Assembly (NCBI GenBank): GCA_045809745.1
Contig: JBJMXE010000132.1
Coordinates: 1 to 24,897 of the forward strand
Direction of reading: 5' to 3'
Source of the DNA: DATFCK01 sp045809745
GTDB taxonomy: Bacteria; Verrucomicrobiota; Verrucomicrobiia; Chthoniobacterales; UBA10450
DNA length: 24,897 nt
The translations under genes and the position numbers were made by a program. Each line of letters opens with the position of its first letter. The first letter of the stretch is position 1. The notes under the pieces were generated by a model. It saw only the letters and a program-made list of their open reading frames with translations. It was not told the DNA's origin and did not search any database. This document shows, in pieces, positions 13,160 to 21,617 of this stretch.

Positions 13160-15490
13160 TTATAACTTAATCGATCGTAAACGCAGCGCATTCGCAATTA
13201 CGGACACCGAACTCAAGCTCATCGCGGCGCCCGCAATCACCGGACTGAGGAGAATTCCGAAGAACGGATACAGAATCCCTGCCGCGATGGGTACTCCGAG
13301 CGAATTGTAAACAAACGCGAAGAAAAGGTTCTGCCGGATATTTCGCATCATGGCGCGACTCAGCCGAATCGCTTTTTCGATTCCCCTCAGATCTCCTTTC
13401 AGCAGTGTGATTCCGGCACTTTCCATCGCGACGTCCGTTCCGGTTCCCATCGCGATTCCAACATCACTGGCCGCAAGCGCCGGCGCATCGTTGATTCCGT
13501 CTCCGGCCATCGCCACCGGCCCCTGGGTGGCGCGCAGTTGACGAACGCGTTCCTGCTTTTGTTGCGGTTCTACTTCGGCTTCAAAATGATCAATCCCTAG
13601 CTTCTCAGCAATCGCCCTGGCGGTTCGTTCATTATCACCGGTCAACATGATTATGCTGATGCCCATGCGATGGAGATGAGCCAGCGCCGCCGGAGTTGAG
13701 TCTTTGAGCGCATCGGCAATCGCCACGATGCCGGCCGTTCGATCGTCAATACCGACGAACACGACGGTTTGTCCCTGCTCCTGAAGTGCAGAGGCTTTTT
13801 CAGCCCAGTGATCGACGTCGGTTACACCCGAACCACGCAGCAGCTCCGGCTTACCGACCTGCACTCGACGGTTCGCTACGCGGCCGGTGATGCCGGCACC
13901 GGTGACTGACTGAAAGTCATCGACTGCTGCGATCGTTAGGTTTCGCGCCTTGGCACCTTCAACAATGGCGATTCCGATGGGATGCTCGCTCGCGCTCTCG
14001 ATGGCGGCTGCGATCGATAAGACTTCGTCGTCTGATATCGACTTCGCGCTCACAATCCCAGTCACCGAAGGATGGCCCCGGGTTAGGGTGCCTGTCTTAT
14101 CAACGACGAGAGTTCGAATTTTTTCCATCACCTCGATGGCTTCCGCTTTCCTGATTAAGATACCGGCCTGGGCACCGCGCCCTACGCCGACCATCACGGA
14201 CATCGGCGTCGCTAACCCGAGCGCGCAAGGGCAGGCAATGATCAATACTGCAACCGCGTTCACGATCCCGTAGGCGAACCGCGGTTCCGGGCCTAACCAC
14301 ATCCATGCGAAAAACGTCACAACCGAAATCACTAGGACCGCGGGAACAAACCAGCTGGCCACCTTGTCAGCAATGCGCTGGATCGGTGCGCGGCTGCGCT
14401 GCGCCTGCGCCACCATGTTCACAATCTGCGACAGAACCGTGTCGCGTCCGACCTGCTCCGCTTCAATCACAATGCTCCCGGTCCCGTTCACGGTGGCGCC
14501 GATTACTCGATCGCCGGGTGCCTTCTCAACCGGCATCGATTCGCCGGTCAGCATCGACTCGTCGATCGTCGTTTTGCCTTCGGTGACGTGACCGTCCACC
14601 GGTATCTTTTCACCGGGGCGAACACGGAGAAGGTCACCTCGATGGACATGTGCCAGTGGAATATCTTCTTCGCTGCCGTCATCTACCCGGTGAGCGATTT
14701 TCGGTGCGAGATCCAGCAGGCTGCGGATGGCCGTTCCGGTTCGGCTGCGCGCCTTCAGTTCCAGAACCTGGCCTAACAATACCAGTACCGTGATGATGGC
14801 TGCGGCCTCGAAGTAAATTCCGATTTTTCCGTGGCCGGCGAACGATGGCGGGAAAATGTGCGGGAAGAGCATCAAGATCGCGCTGTAGAAAAACGCAGTG
14901 CCGACGCCAATCGCGATCAACGTGAACATGTTTAACGAACGGTTAACGACCGATTGCCAGCCGCGCTGAAAAAAGGGCCATCCTGCCCAGAGCACCACCG
15001 GCGCGCTCAGCATGAACTGGGTCCATCGCGACCAGTCACTTTCAAACCAATGCGGCGCATGTGGCACCACATGACCCATCGCCAGTACAAATACCGGCAA
15101 GCTGAGCGCTGCACCGATCCAGAAGCGAAACGTCATGCCGCGGAGCTCGGCATTGTCGTCGCTCACCGCGCTGGCACTTTTCGGCTCGAGAGCCATGCCG
15201 CAAATTGGGCAATTCCCGGGATGATCCTGCTCGATCTGGGGATGCATCGGGCAGGTATAGATCGCTTGCTGATGGTCAACGTACCCGGGATTTTTCTCGA
15301 GACTCATCCCGCATTTCGGGCACTGGCCAGGCTCATCGCTCTCCACGCCTTCGCACATTGGACAGAAAAACTTCTTGGCGACGTGACGTTCGTCGGCGCC
15401 GCGGATTGTTGCCCGATCTGAACGATCATGCTTGTGGCAACAATCCGCTTCGTTCGTCATTGCGCCGCCACTACGGTTCTCTTTGTCCAT
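13160..15490 (-). CDS. copA: Cu(I)-exporting P1B-type ATPase with two N-terminal heavy-metal-binding motifs
   Basis: A P1B ATPase of about 776 residues that pumps copper out of the cytoplasm. The N-terminus lacks the usual HMA fold and instead has two CPMC/CPMH...CPKC/CPIC-GM modules (about residues 40-65 and 75-105) plus a His/Cys-rich leader (DCCHKHDRSD). Core motifs follow: TGES in the actuator domain, CPC (Cys420-Pro421-Cys422) in the sixth helix, phosphorylation Asp464 in DKTGT, SEHPIG and GDGINDAP. MSLSSVSVIANAL in the last helix is the Cu(I) (P1B-1) signature, against Ag-only or Zn/Cd types. The start is either 15490 (ATG with GGGGAG directly before it, unusually close) or 15460. A longer reading to 15583 would run into a REP element and is unlikely. 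Its gene converges on the hydrolase gene, 54 nt apart. Confidence 0.93.
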   Translation of the reverse strand: MDKENRSGGAMTNEADCCHKHDRSDRATIRGADERHVAKKFFCPMCEGVESDEPGQCPKCGMSLEKNPGYVDHQQAIYTCPMHPQIEQDHPGNCPICGMALEPKSASAVSDDNAELRGMTFRFWIGAALSLPVFVLAMGHVVPHAPHWFESDWSRWTQFMLSAPVVLWAGWPFFQRGWQSVVNRSLNMFTLIAIGVGTAFFYSAILMLFPHIFPPSFAGHGKIGIYFEAAAIITVLVLLGQVLELKARSRTGTAIRSLLDLAPKIAHRVDDGSEEDIPLAHVHRGDLLRVRPGEKIPVDGHVTEGKTTIDESMLTGESMPVEKAPGDRVIGATVNGTGSIVIEAEQVGRDTVLSQIVNMVAQAQRSRAPIQRIADKVASWFVPAVLVISVVTFFAWMWLGPEPRFAYGIVNAVAVLIIACPCALGLATPMSVMVGVGRGAQAGILIRKAEAIEVMEKIRTLVVDKTGTLTRGHPSVTGIVSAKSISDDEVLSIAAAIESASEHPIGIAIVEGAKARNLTIAAVDDFQSVTGAGITGRVANRRVQVGKPELLRGSGVTDVDHWAEKASALQEQGQTVVFVGIDDRTAGIVAIADALKDSTPAALAHLHRMGISIIMLTGDNERTARAIAEKLGIDHFEAEVEPQQKQERVRQLRATQGPVAMAGDGINDAPALAASDVGIAMGTGTDVAMESAGITLLKGDLRGIEKAIRLSRAMMRNIRQNLFFAFVYNSLGVPIAAGILYPFFGILLSPVIAGAAMSLSSVSVIANALRLRSIKL

Positions 15491-15557
15491 CTCCCCTTTA
15501 TAGTGCTCACGAATACCCTGAGCGCCAATGTGCCAGGCCCGAAGAACGCGCCTAATC

Positions 15558-15581
15558 GGAGGGACGAGCTTGTCTCGTCCC
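15558..15581 (+). repeat. REP-like hairpin 1 (GGAG head), first of an inverted pair
   Basis: GGAG at 15558-15561 leads into arms GGGACGAG (15561-15568) and CTCGTCCC (15574-15581) around CTTGT. Its sequence recurs inverted at 15611-15634. Confidence 0.65.
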
Positions 15582-15610
15582 ACTTATTTGTCCCGGAGCT
15601 CGAGATAACT

Positions 15611-15634
15611 GGGACGAGCCAAGCTCGTCCCTCC
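15611..15634 (-). repeat. REP-like hairpin 2 (GGAG head), inverted partner of hairpin 1
   Basis: Read on the minus strand, GGAG is followed by arms GGGACGAGC and GCTCGTCCC (9 bp) around TTG. It matches hairpin 1 at all but one position across the hairpin, and the similarity continues about 7 nt past it. Confidence 0.65.
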
Positions 15635-15672
15635 ACCTGCGAGATCGTGATGTTTCGCCAACTCGCTTATTT

Positions 15673-15704
15673 GTAGCGGTGGTCCCGCGGCCGCGGGACC
15701 ACCG
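15673..15704 (+). repeat. REP-like element 3: GTAG plus a perfect 28-bp palindrome
   Basis: GTAG at 15673-15676 is followed by a perfect palindrome with no spacer, 14-bp arms CGGTGGTCCCGCGG / CCGCGGGACCACCG (15677-15704), with GCGGCCGC at its centre. It is the longest perfect symmetry noticed in the window. Confidence 0.65.
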
Positions 15705-15716
15705 GATCTTTTAGTT

Positions 15717-15741
15717 AGGCGGTTGGCACAACCGCCTCTAC
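15717..15741 (-). repeat. REP-like hairpin 4 (GTAG head), inverted relative to element 3
   Basis: On the minus strand GTAG (15741-15738) precedes arms AGGCGGTTG and CAACCGCCT around TGC, a perfect 9-bp stem. It ends 20 nt beyond the stop of the gene at 15761, so it may also act in mRNA 3'-end stability. Confidence 0.65.
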
Positions 15742-15760
15742 ACCTTACTCGGCTTGCGGA

Positions 15761-16339
15761 CTAGGGCTGGCCGGCGAACTTGAACAGCAATGTCTCGCTG
15801 TCGTTAGGCTGCTGAAAATAAAAACGCACTGCGCCGTCCTGCCCGATTAAATCCCGCGGCACGGCAAAACTGGCGCGCCGGCTGTGCACCTGATGAACGC
15901 CCATATGCGATCGCACGTAGAACTCACCCCATGCCTGCACAAAAATTGACCGACGCGCTTTGCCAATGAGTAACTGTTCCAGTGCTTCCCGCTCATATTC
16001 CACGAAGTGAGTGGACTGTTCTGCTTCCAGGATTGCATAATCCAGCCCGGCGGTTGCTTCAATTCCCACCAGTGGGAGTTCTGTCCAATTCGCTCTCGTA
16101 ATTCCAACGCGGATCCGCGGATCGAAACCGGCGGCCCGTGATTGCCTGGACATCGTGCTGAGCGCGATCTGCACCTGACCGTCGGCGCCGACATCGACCG
16201 TAATCCATACGTGATCGTTTTTGCGCCTATCAGCTTCGCGCTCCGCTACCGCCGACAAGGGTTTGCCGGCAGCCGTGACATACTGATCCCGGAACCTGAA
16301 CAGTCGTTCCGGCACTCGAGAGGGAATGGGGCGCTTCAT
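15761..16339 (-). CDS. Hypothetical protein, about 192 residues
   Basis: I do not recognise this protein. From the ATG at 16339 it is a soluble, mixed alpha/beta sequence with no signal peptide, membrane segment, Cys-pair or nucleotide motif. It has a charged helical stretch (THFVEYEREALEQLL) and a C-terminal half rich in aromatic residues alternating with polar ones, suggesting beta strands (SIFVQAWGEFYVRSH; AVRFYFQQP). An in-frame ATG at 16399 would overlap the pseudogene remnant and lacks a Shine-Dalgarno site, so 16339 is preferred. Codon use looks like that of its neighbours and the frame is open for 640 nt, but without homology I cannot exclude a chance frame. It is followed by the REP cluster. 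Confidence 0.55.
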   Translation of the reverse strand: MKRPIPSRVPERLFRFRDQYVTAAGKPLSAVAEREADRRKNDHVWITVDVGADGQVQIALSTMSRQSRAAGFDPRIRVGITRANWTELPLVGIEATAGLDYAILEAEQSTHFVEYEREALEQLLIGKARRSIFVQAWGEFYVRSHMGVHQVHSRRASFAVPRDLIGQDGAVRFYFQQPNDSETLLFKFAGQP

Positions 16340-16361
16340 TTGCCCGAGCGCGATACTCCTG

Positions 16362-16518
16362 TCAGCCGCTCGTTTGCCATGAACTTGCCAGCAGGACATC
16401 GAATACTGGTAATACTTGCGCGATGCCCTGGGCCAGAGCCCACCCGGCTACGATGTAGGCAGCCACCACCTTGTAAACATTGCGCCGTCGGAGTTCGGCG
16501 AAACAAATTTGACTTCAT
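16362..16518 (-). pseudogene. Frameshifted N-terminal remnant of a TolB-like/TPR membrane protein
   Basis: The ATG at 16518 opens MKSNLF. One extra base (G at 16500 on the plus strand) shifts the frame, and the shifted frame from 16499 reads AELRRRNVYKVVAAY, IVAGWALAQGIAQ and VLPVFD before a TGA at 16362-16364. This is the conserved amphipathic start and first membrane helix of many TolB-like/TPR proteins (family pattern FxELKRRNVYKV). The rest of such a protein, normally several hundred residues, is absent. So it is a truncated and frameshifted relic lying just downstream of the intact family members. The alternative is a sequencing indel plus an unrelated short frame, but the truncation stands either way. 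Confidence 0.65.
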
Positions 16519-16580
16519 CAGTCGTCAGCAATCATTCCTTGCCATCCTCAGGCCAGACCGTCGATTGAACAGGCGCGCGA

Positions 16581-19022
16581 TTATTTCGGAGCAAGTGTCG
16601 CGACGATTTTTTCGAATCGCGGATCGCCGCGCAGCGGATCCCACTCCGGATTGCACCTCAGCTCTGCATACGAGATGCCTACGGGAATTTTGGCTGATGT
16701 TTCCAAAAGCTCCAACGCTTCGTTCTTTTCACCGCAAGTCGCCTGGATTGCTGCCAGGTAGGTTGCGAATGTGGGACCTATCCACGAATCTTTAGTCACC
16801 GGAAGCAGTTCACAGGCGCGTTTGCCTTCTTGGATCGCTTCACCGCACCGACCGAGCATCGCATCGGTTAGACCGAGGTAACTCCAGGCCTGTGGGTAAT
16901 CGGGCTGTTCTCGCGTGGCCTTTTCAAAAATCGTTCGGGCTTGAGTGAGAGCAATTTGCGCCTGATCCTTGTTACCGAACAACCAGGCTGTCCGTCCTAC
17001 GCAATACTCACGAGGGACGGCCGCTTCGTCGAAGCTGTTAGCGATGCCTTCGGCAGGAATCATCGCTACTGCCTTCTCGGCTCCGCTTCGATCTCGCTGA
17101 GCCCAGCTGCAGGCCAGAAGCGGAAAGGCAACACTCCGGGCTGCTTCCGGACCTTGCAGGGCGATCGGTTCCAATTGCTTTCGCCATAAGCTCGCGTCTC
17201 CATTCTGCGCGAAATAACAGAAGCCAATAATATTTCGAGCAAAGGTGTTGTTAGGAAGAATCGTGAGCGCTTGTTGATCGAGACGGATTGCTTCAGGATA
17301 CTGACGCAATCCGGCGAACACCGAACCGGCTTCCATGACTACGATGAAGTTCCGTGGATCCAATTCGACTGCACGGGCAAAGTTCTTCTGCGCTTCTTCC
17401 CAGCGAGCTGTTCGGCGATCAACGGCGCCGATGTTAACGTAAATTCGAGCTTCGTTAGGCAGTTTTTGTTTGGCAAGTTCAAATTCTGTTAACGCCTGCT
17501 CGTAATCGCGAAATCCATGGTAGGCATACAGGGCTTTCATCCAGTGGACTTCTCCCGCGTCCGGCTGGATCGCCTCGGCTTTCTCGATGGTCGCTCGCGC
17601 GAGCTGGCGGCGTTGTTCGCTGTGATCAGAACCTCCCCAATATAGATCGAGGTGGGTCTCACACATGAGACAGTAAGCCCGCAGGAACTTCGGATCGCGT
17701 CTAACCGCTTCCTCGAGTAAGCTTAGTCCCTGAAGCAGCGACCCCTTGGCGTCGGGATCGTTCGACAAATCATCGAGCTGTCTCGCTCGCAAATACAGGT
17801 CGTATGCTACCGGATCGCTGGTTGATGGTCTGGCAATCCTCGCTTTTTCGTCGGGCGATAACCGTGCCTGCAGCTGCTGCGCGATGGCTTCGGCTATTTC
17901 ACTTTGAATCGCGAAGGCGTCAGCAAGATCGCGGGTGTAAGTCTGAGCCCATAGGTGGGCATCATTCCGCGCGTCGATCAGCTGCGCGTTCACTCGAACT
18001 TTGTTAGCGATGCGCTGGACACTGCCTTCCAGCACATGAGCGACGCCTAAAGTCTGACCAATCTCTCGAAGATTACGCGAGATCGCGGCCTTGTACTGCA
18101 TTACGCTGGTGCGACTGATCACCTTCAGGTCGGCTACCTTCGCCAGATCGGTCAGCACTTCATCCTGAACACCGTCCGCAAAAAATGCGTTCTGTTTGTC
18201 ATCGCTAAGGTTTTCAAACGGGAGCACCGCTATGCTCTTTTCCGGCGCGGTTGCTGTTGCCGCCGCTGACGGAGACAGGGCGGCCTGGGCTTTAGGCGCC
18301 GAACGCAGGGATTTAAGAATCGCCGGAGTGAAGATGAATGCCGGAACGACGACGCAAATCATGATGATCGCCGCCACAACTACCGCTTTCGATACGGTTA
18401 GGCCAGTTTTCGACCGCGACGAAGACGTTTTGGCAGCCGCCAATCGAGCCGGTAACGCCGCATTGCCCGCGTCATCGGTGAACAGATTTACGACTGCGAC
18501 ACGCGCACCGTGCTTTACTTCGAACTCCCCGAGCTCCGCCAGGTGCGAGCGCCACTGCGGATACTGCTCGAGGTCATCCGCCACTCTTTTGGATAACAGA
18601 ATGTGGCCGGCGTCCCCGCAGTCCATCACCCGTTGGGCAACGTTGATTCCCGCGCCGGCGATGTTGGCGTGCTCGTTCAGGTCGGTGATTTCGTTTACCG
18701 GACCGCTATGAACGCCCATCCGAACTTTTAGCTCGGGATGACTCTTCAACGCTTTGCTGATTTCCAATGCACACAGCACTGGCGCTTCCAGACTGTTTCG
18801 AAACACCAGCGCGGCGCCGTCACCCGTCGGTAGGCGGAGTAGTTTTCCTTCACCGTCAGCTTTCTTGAACTGCTCGGTAGCGCGGACAATTTCCCGGAGG
18901 GTTTGCAGTTGATCACTCTGCTCGGTGATCATCAGCTTGGAGTAGCCGACAATATCGATGAACAACACGTGCCCGATCTCAAACTTCACATCGGAAGACT
19001 TCTCCGGCGCCTTGTCGTTCAC
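16581..19022 (-). CDS. Membrane-anchored class III nucleotidyl cyclase with TolB-like domain and TPR repeats (copy 1)
   Basis: An 813-residue protein in three parts. An N-terminal class III cyclase homology domain (about 12-185) has metal-binding Asp23 (FIDIVGYS) and Asp68 (PTGDG) and transition-state residues Asn127 and Arg131 (GINVAQR). One membrane helix (about 212-233) follows. The last parts are a TolB-like domain (about 265-400; SIAVLPFENLSDD, HVLEGSVQR) and TPR repeats to the C-terminus. The cyclase should face the cytoplasm and the TPR part the periplasm, as in a one-piece receptor making cAMP, cGMP or another cyclic nucleotide. The two positions that normally select the base are changed: Leu64 for Lys and Asn120 for Asp. 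The start is GTG at 19022, with AGGAG close upstream, overlapping the stop of the upstream paralogue by one base (TAGTG). The two are clearly one operon. Confidence 0.88.
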   Translation of the reverse strand: MNDKAPEKSSDVKFEIGHVLFIDIVGYSKLMITEQSDQLQTLREIVRATEQFKKADGEGKLLRLPTGDGAALVFRNSLEAPVLCALEISKALKSHPELKVRMGVHSGPVNEITDLNEHANIAGAGINVAQRVMDCGDAGHILLSKRVADDLEQYPQWRSHLAELGEFEVKHGARVAVVNLFTDDAGNAALPARLAAAKTSSSRSKTGLTVSKAVVVAAIIMICVVVPAFIFTPAILKSLRSAPKAQAALSPSAAATATAPEKSIAVLPFENLSDDKQNAFFADGVQDEVLTDLAKVADLKVISRTSVMQYKAAISRNLREIGQTLGVAHVLEGSVQRIANKVRVNAQLIDARNDAHLWAQTYTRDLADAFAIQSEIAEAIAQQLQARLSPDEKARIARPSTSDPVAYDLYLRARQLDDLSNDPDAKGSLLQGLSLLEEAVRRDPKFLRAYCLMCETHLDLYWGGSDHSEQRRQLARATIEKAEAIQPDAGEVHWMKALYAYHGFRDYEQALTEFELAKQKLPNEARIYVNIGAVDRRTARWEEAQKNFARAVELDPRNFIVVMEAGSVFAGLRQYPEAIRLDQQALTILPNNTFARNIIGFCYFAQNGDASLWRKQLEPIALQGPEAARSVAFPLLACSWAQRDRSGAEKAVAMIPAEGIANSFDEAAVPREYCVGRTAWLFGNKDQAQIALTQARTIFEKATREQPDYPQAWSYLGLTDAMLGRCGEAIQEGKRACELLPVTKDSWIGPTFATYLAAIQATCGEKNEALELLETSAKIPVGISYAELRCNPEWDPLRGDPRFEKIVATLAPK

Positions 19023-21406
19023 TACTTCTCCTGGGAGAGCTTCTGGAAGCGCGGGTCTTTCCGCAGCGGATCCCAGGCTGGGTCGACACGCAGATTGCCA
19101 GCGGTGATTCCGTTAGTCGTTTCCAGCAGGTGAGGAAGCGCGGCGATCGCCGCGTCGGTTTCGCCGAAGCGCGCCTGTAATTGCGCTAACACCATTTCAG
19201 CAAATGGCTTCGACAAAATGTCGTTCTGATACGCCGTCACTCCGCGCCGAGCCTGGTCGAGCGCCTTTTCTTTTTCGTCAAGGCCGGCATAGGCCAGGGC
19301 CAGATAACATGGCAGCGTTCTTGCATCGACCGGCGCATTCGATTCAGGCGATGTTGTCATTGCCGCTATCGCTCGCAAGAAAGTAGCGCGAGCATTGTCC
19401 TTTCGCCCGACGAGGTATTGGCAGTTGCCCAGGAATGTAATCGACCTCGGATCGTTAGCGAGGGATGGCGACATTGTTTGCAAGTGGGCGATCGCGACGT
19501 CATAGCGTCTTTCGTAGAAGGACTGAAGTAGCCTCGCCAATGCTACGCCGTCATCCTTGGAATCAGCTGGAATCTTGCTCAACTCCACGGCGGATTTATC
19601 CAGCGCCCCGTCGTTTTGAAACAGAAAGGCTTTTTGAGCCACCGTTCGGATGTCGGCAGGAGAAATCAGGTCGATACGGTCGAGCGTTTCCTGGGCTTCT
19701 TTGAACCGGTGCACACTTGCGAGCAAATCGCTAAGGGTGAGAAGGATGTCGATGTTGCGTGGATCCAGTTGTGCCGCCATCCGATAGTGCTTCTCAGCCT
19801 GATCGGTCTGGCCGAGCCGTCGCTCGAGATGCGCCATCTGTTCAAGAACAAGAGAACTGCCGGGCAGTCGTTTGAGTGCTTCCGTATAAGATTGAAGAGC
19901 GGCTGGGAAATCGCGCAGTACGCGGTAGCGATAAACTCCCTGGGCCAGCAATGCTTCGCCTAACTCCGGCTGAAGAGCCAAAGCCCGATCCCCTGCTTCT
20001 TTTACCGCCGCACCCGAGTTATCGGCCGGATCGATCCCGTTAAAATACAGGTAACTCCGGGTGAGCGCGAGACGCGACCAGGCCAGCGCAAATTTTGGAT
20101 CGAGTCGGACCGCTTCAGAGTATGCCAGCACTGCCATCTTCGCGTTTTCGGTGTTAAGCGGATTTTCGGAAGCAATTCCGCGGAGGAAGGACTCATACGC
20201 GCCGACGTTCTGCGTCGGCTTGTCGGTCACTGCTTTTTGTTCGCTACCGGTTAGCTTCGCATTCAACTGGTCGGCAATCGCGGTCGCCACTTCCCCTTCC
20301 ACCGCGAATACATCGTCGAGTTTCCGATTGTAACTTTCCGCCCAGAGATGCTCGTCAGTCGCGGCCCGGATCAACTGCACGTTCACGTGCACTGCATTGG
20401 CAATTTTCTGCACGCTGCCCTCCAGCAGGTTGGCAACGCCTAACTGCTTCCCGACGTCGCGCAGATTATCAGGCGCGCTTTTGTATTTTTGGGTCGAAGT
20501 CCGCGAGATCACTTTCAAGTCCGCGATCTTGGCCAGCCGCGTCAGGATTTCGTCCTGAATACCATCGGCGAAGTAGGCGTTCTCCTTGTCCGAGCTGAGA
20601 TTTTCAAAAGGAAGCACCGCAATCGTTTTTCCGGAGATCGAGGGTCGAGATCCTGCGAGACTGTCTTGATTAGGAGTCGCAGGAGCTCCGCTCTCCATAT
20701 GCGACCGAGATCTAGTGAATTGGTAGGCCAATAGAGCTGCGACAACCAAGAGAGCAGCAATCGCCGCAGGAATCACCCACCGATTACCAAATGTCCTTTG
20801 CCTCGGCGCCGCCGGAGCTACTTCAGCGGTCCGGAATCGTTCCGGCACGGCGGGATTGCCGGCATCGTCGGTGTAAAGATTCACCGCCGATACGATCACG
20901 CCGTGTTTTACCGCGGTCTGACCCAGATCATGAAGATGAGGCTGCCACCTTGGGTAATGTTCCAAATCTTCGGTAACATGTCGCGACAGCAGGATGTGTC
21001 CGGCGTCGCCGCAATCCATCACTCGTTGCGCATAATTGATCCCGGCGCCGGCAATGTTTGCCTGCTCGTTTAAATCGGTGACCGCGTTAACCGGTCCGCT
21101 GTGAATACCCATGCGCACCCGCAGCTCCGGATGGTTTTTCAATTCGCGGCTGATCTCCAGCGCGCACAGCACCGGTGCTTCCGGACTGCTCCCAAATACC
21201 AGCGCTCCACCATCCCCAGTGGGCAGCCGCAACAGTTTGCCTTCAGCTTCCGCAGCGCGGTATTGCTCGGTTCCTCGCACAATCTTTCTGAGCGTTTCCA
21301 GCTGGTCGCTTTGCTGGTTAATCAACAACTTCGAATAACCGACAATGTCGATAAACAGGACATGCCCGATCTCGAATTTCACTTCTGCGGATTGTTCAGA
21401 CGCCAT
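19022..21406 (-). CDS. Membrane-anchored class III nucleotidyl cyclase with TolB-like domain and TPR repeats (copy 2)
   Basis: A 794-residue paralogue of the downstream gene with the same order: cyclase domain (about 9-180; Asp20, Asp65, Asn124, Arg128 present), one membrane helix (about 215-235, VIPAAIAALLVVAALLAYQF), TolB-like domain (about 265-390; TIAVLPFENLSSD, LLEGSVQK) and TPR repeats. The cyclase domains of the two copies are closely similar and the TPR parts diverge more, as expected if they sense different partners. It carries the same altered base-selecting positions (Leu61, Asn117). The ATG at 21406 is preceded by AAGGAG, at a rather short 3-nt spacing. It is the first gene of the two-gene cyclase operon, and the promoter should lie in 21407-21617. 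Activity is inferred from intact catalytic residues. Confidence 0.88.
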   Translation of the reverse strand: MASEQSAEVKFEIGHVLFIDIVGYSKLLINQQSDQLETLRKIVRGTEQYRAAEAEGKLLRLPTGDGGALVFGSSPEAPVLCALEISRELKNHPELRVRMGIHSGPVNAVTDLNEQANIAGAGINYAQRVMDCGDAGHILLSRHVTEDLEHYPRWQPHLHDLGQTAVKHGVIVSAVNLYTDDAGNPAVPERFRTAEVAPAAPRQRTFGNRWVIPAAIAALLVVAALLAYQFTRSRSHMESGAPATPNQDSLAGSRPSISGKTIAVLPFENLSSDKENAYFADGIQDEILTRLAKIADLKVISRTSTQKYKSAPDNLRDVGKQLGVANLLEGSVQKIANAVHVNVQLIRAATDEHLWAESYNRKLDDVFAVEGEVATAIADQLNAKLTGSEQKAVTDKPTQNVGAYESFLRGIASENPLNTENAKMAVLAYSEAVRLDPKFALAWSRLALTRSYLYFNGIDPADNSGAAVKEAGDRALALQPELGEALLAQGVYRYRVLRDFPAALQSYTEALKRLPGSSLVLEQMAHLERRLGQTDQAEKHYRMAAQLDPRNIDILLTLSDLLASVHRFKEAQETLDRIDLISPADIRTVAQKAFLFQNDGALDKSAVELSKIPADSKDDGVALARLLQSFYERRYDVAIAHLQTMSPSLANDPRSITFLGNCQYLVGRKDNARATFLRAIAAMTTSPESNAPVDARTLPCYLALAYAGLDEKEKALDQARRGVTAYQNDILSKPFAEMVLAQLQARFGETDAAIAALPHLLETTNGITAGNLRVDPAWDPLRKDPRFQKLSQEK

Positions 21407-21617
21407 CGACTCCTTACTACCTCAATACCCGCGCTTTAACGAGAGTATTCGCGCCGCCACCGATGCTACCTTGGCCAGATGTCCGAGTCGCATCGCCTTC
21501 TCGTAAGGCACAACGTGGCCTTGCTTTAACCCCGATAAAGATACAGAGCGCCGTCAGATCACTGCCACCGAACAATGATTAGTTCACCGCGCAGTCCGGA
21601 AAAGAAGGTGGCGATCT
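21407..21617. other. Spacer upstream of the cyclase operon
   Basis: The 211 nt between two minus-strand genes show no open frame of interest, no strong hairpin followed by T residues, and no GTAG-headed palindrome. The space is enough for a promoter, but I cannot point to convincing boxes. Confidence 0.4.

Noticed and set aside
15491..15583. Longer N-terminus for the copper ATPase, starting at 15583
   Set aside because: It would translate through a REP-like palindrome; the REP explains the sequence better, and an ATG at 15490 is available.
15558..15741. CRISPR array
   Set aside because: The repeats are inverted, of different sequence and irregularly spaced, with no direct-repeat/spacer pattern.
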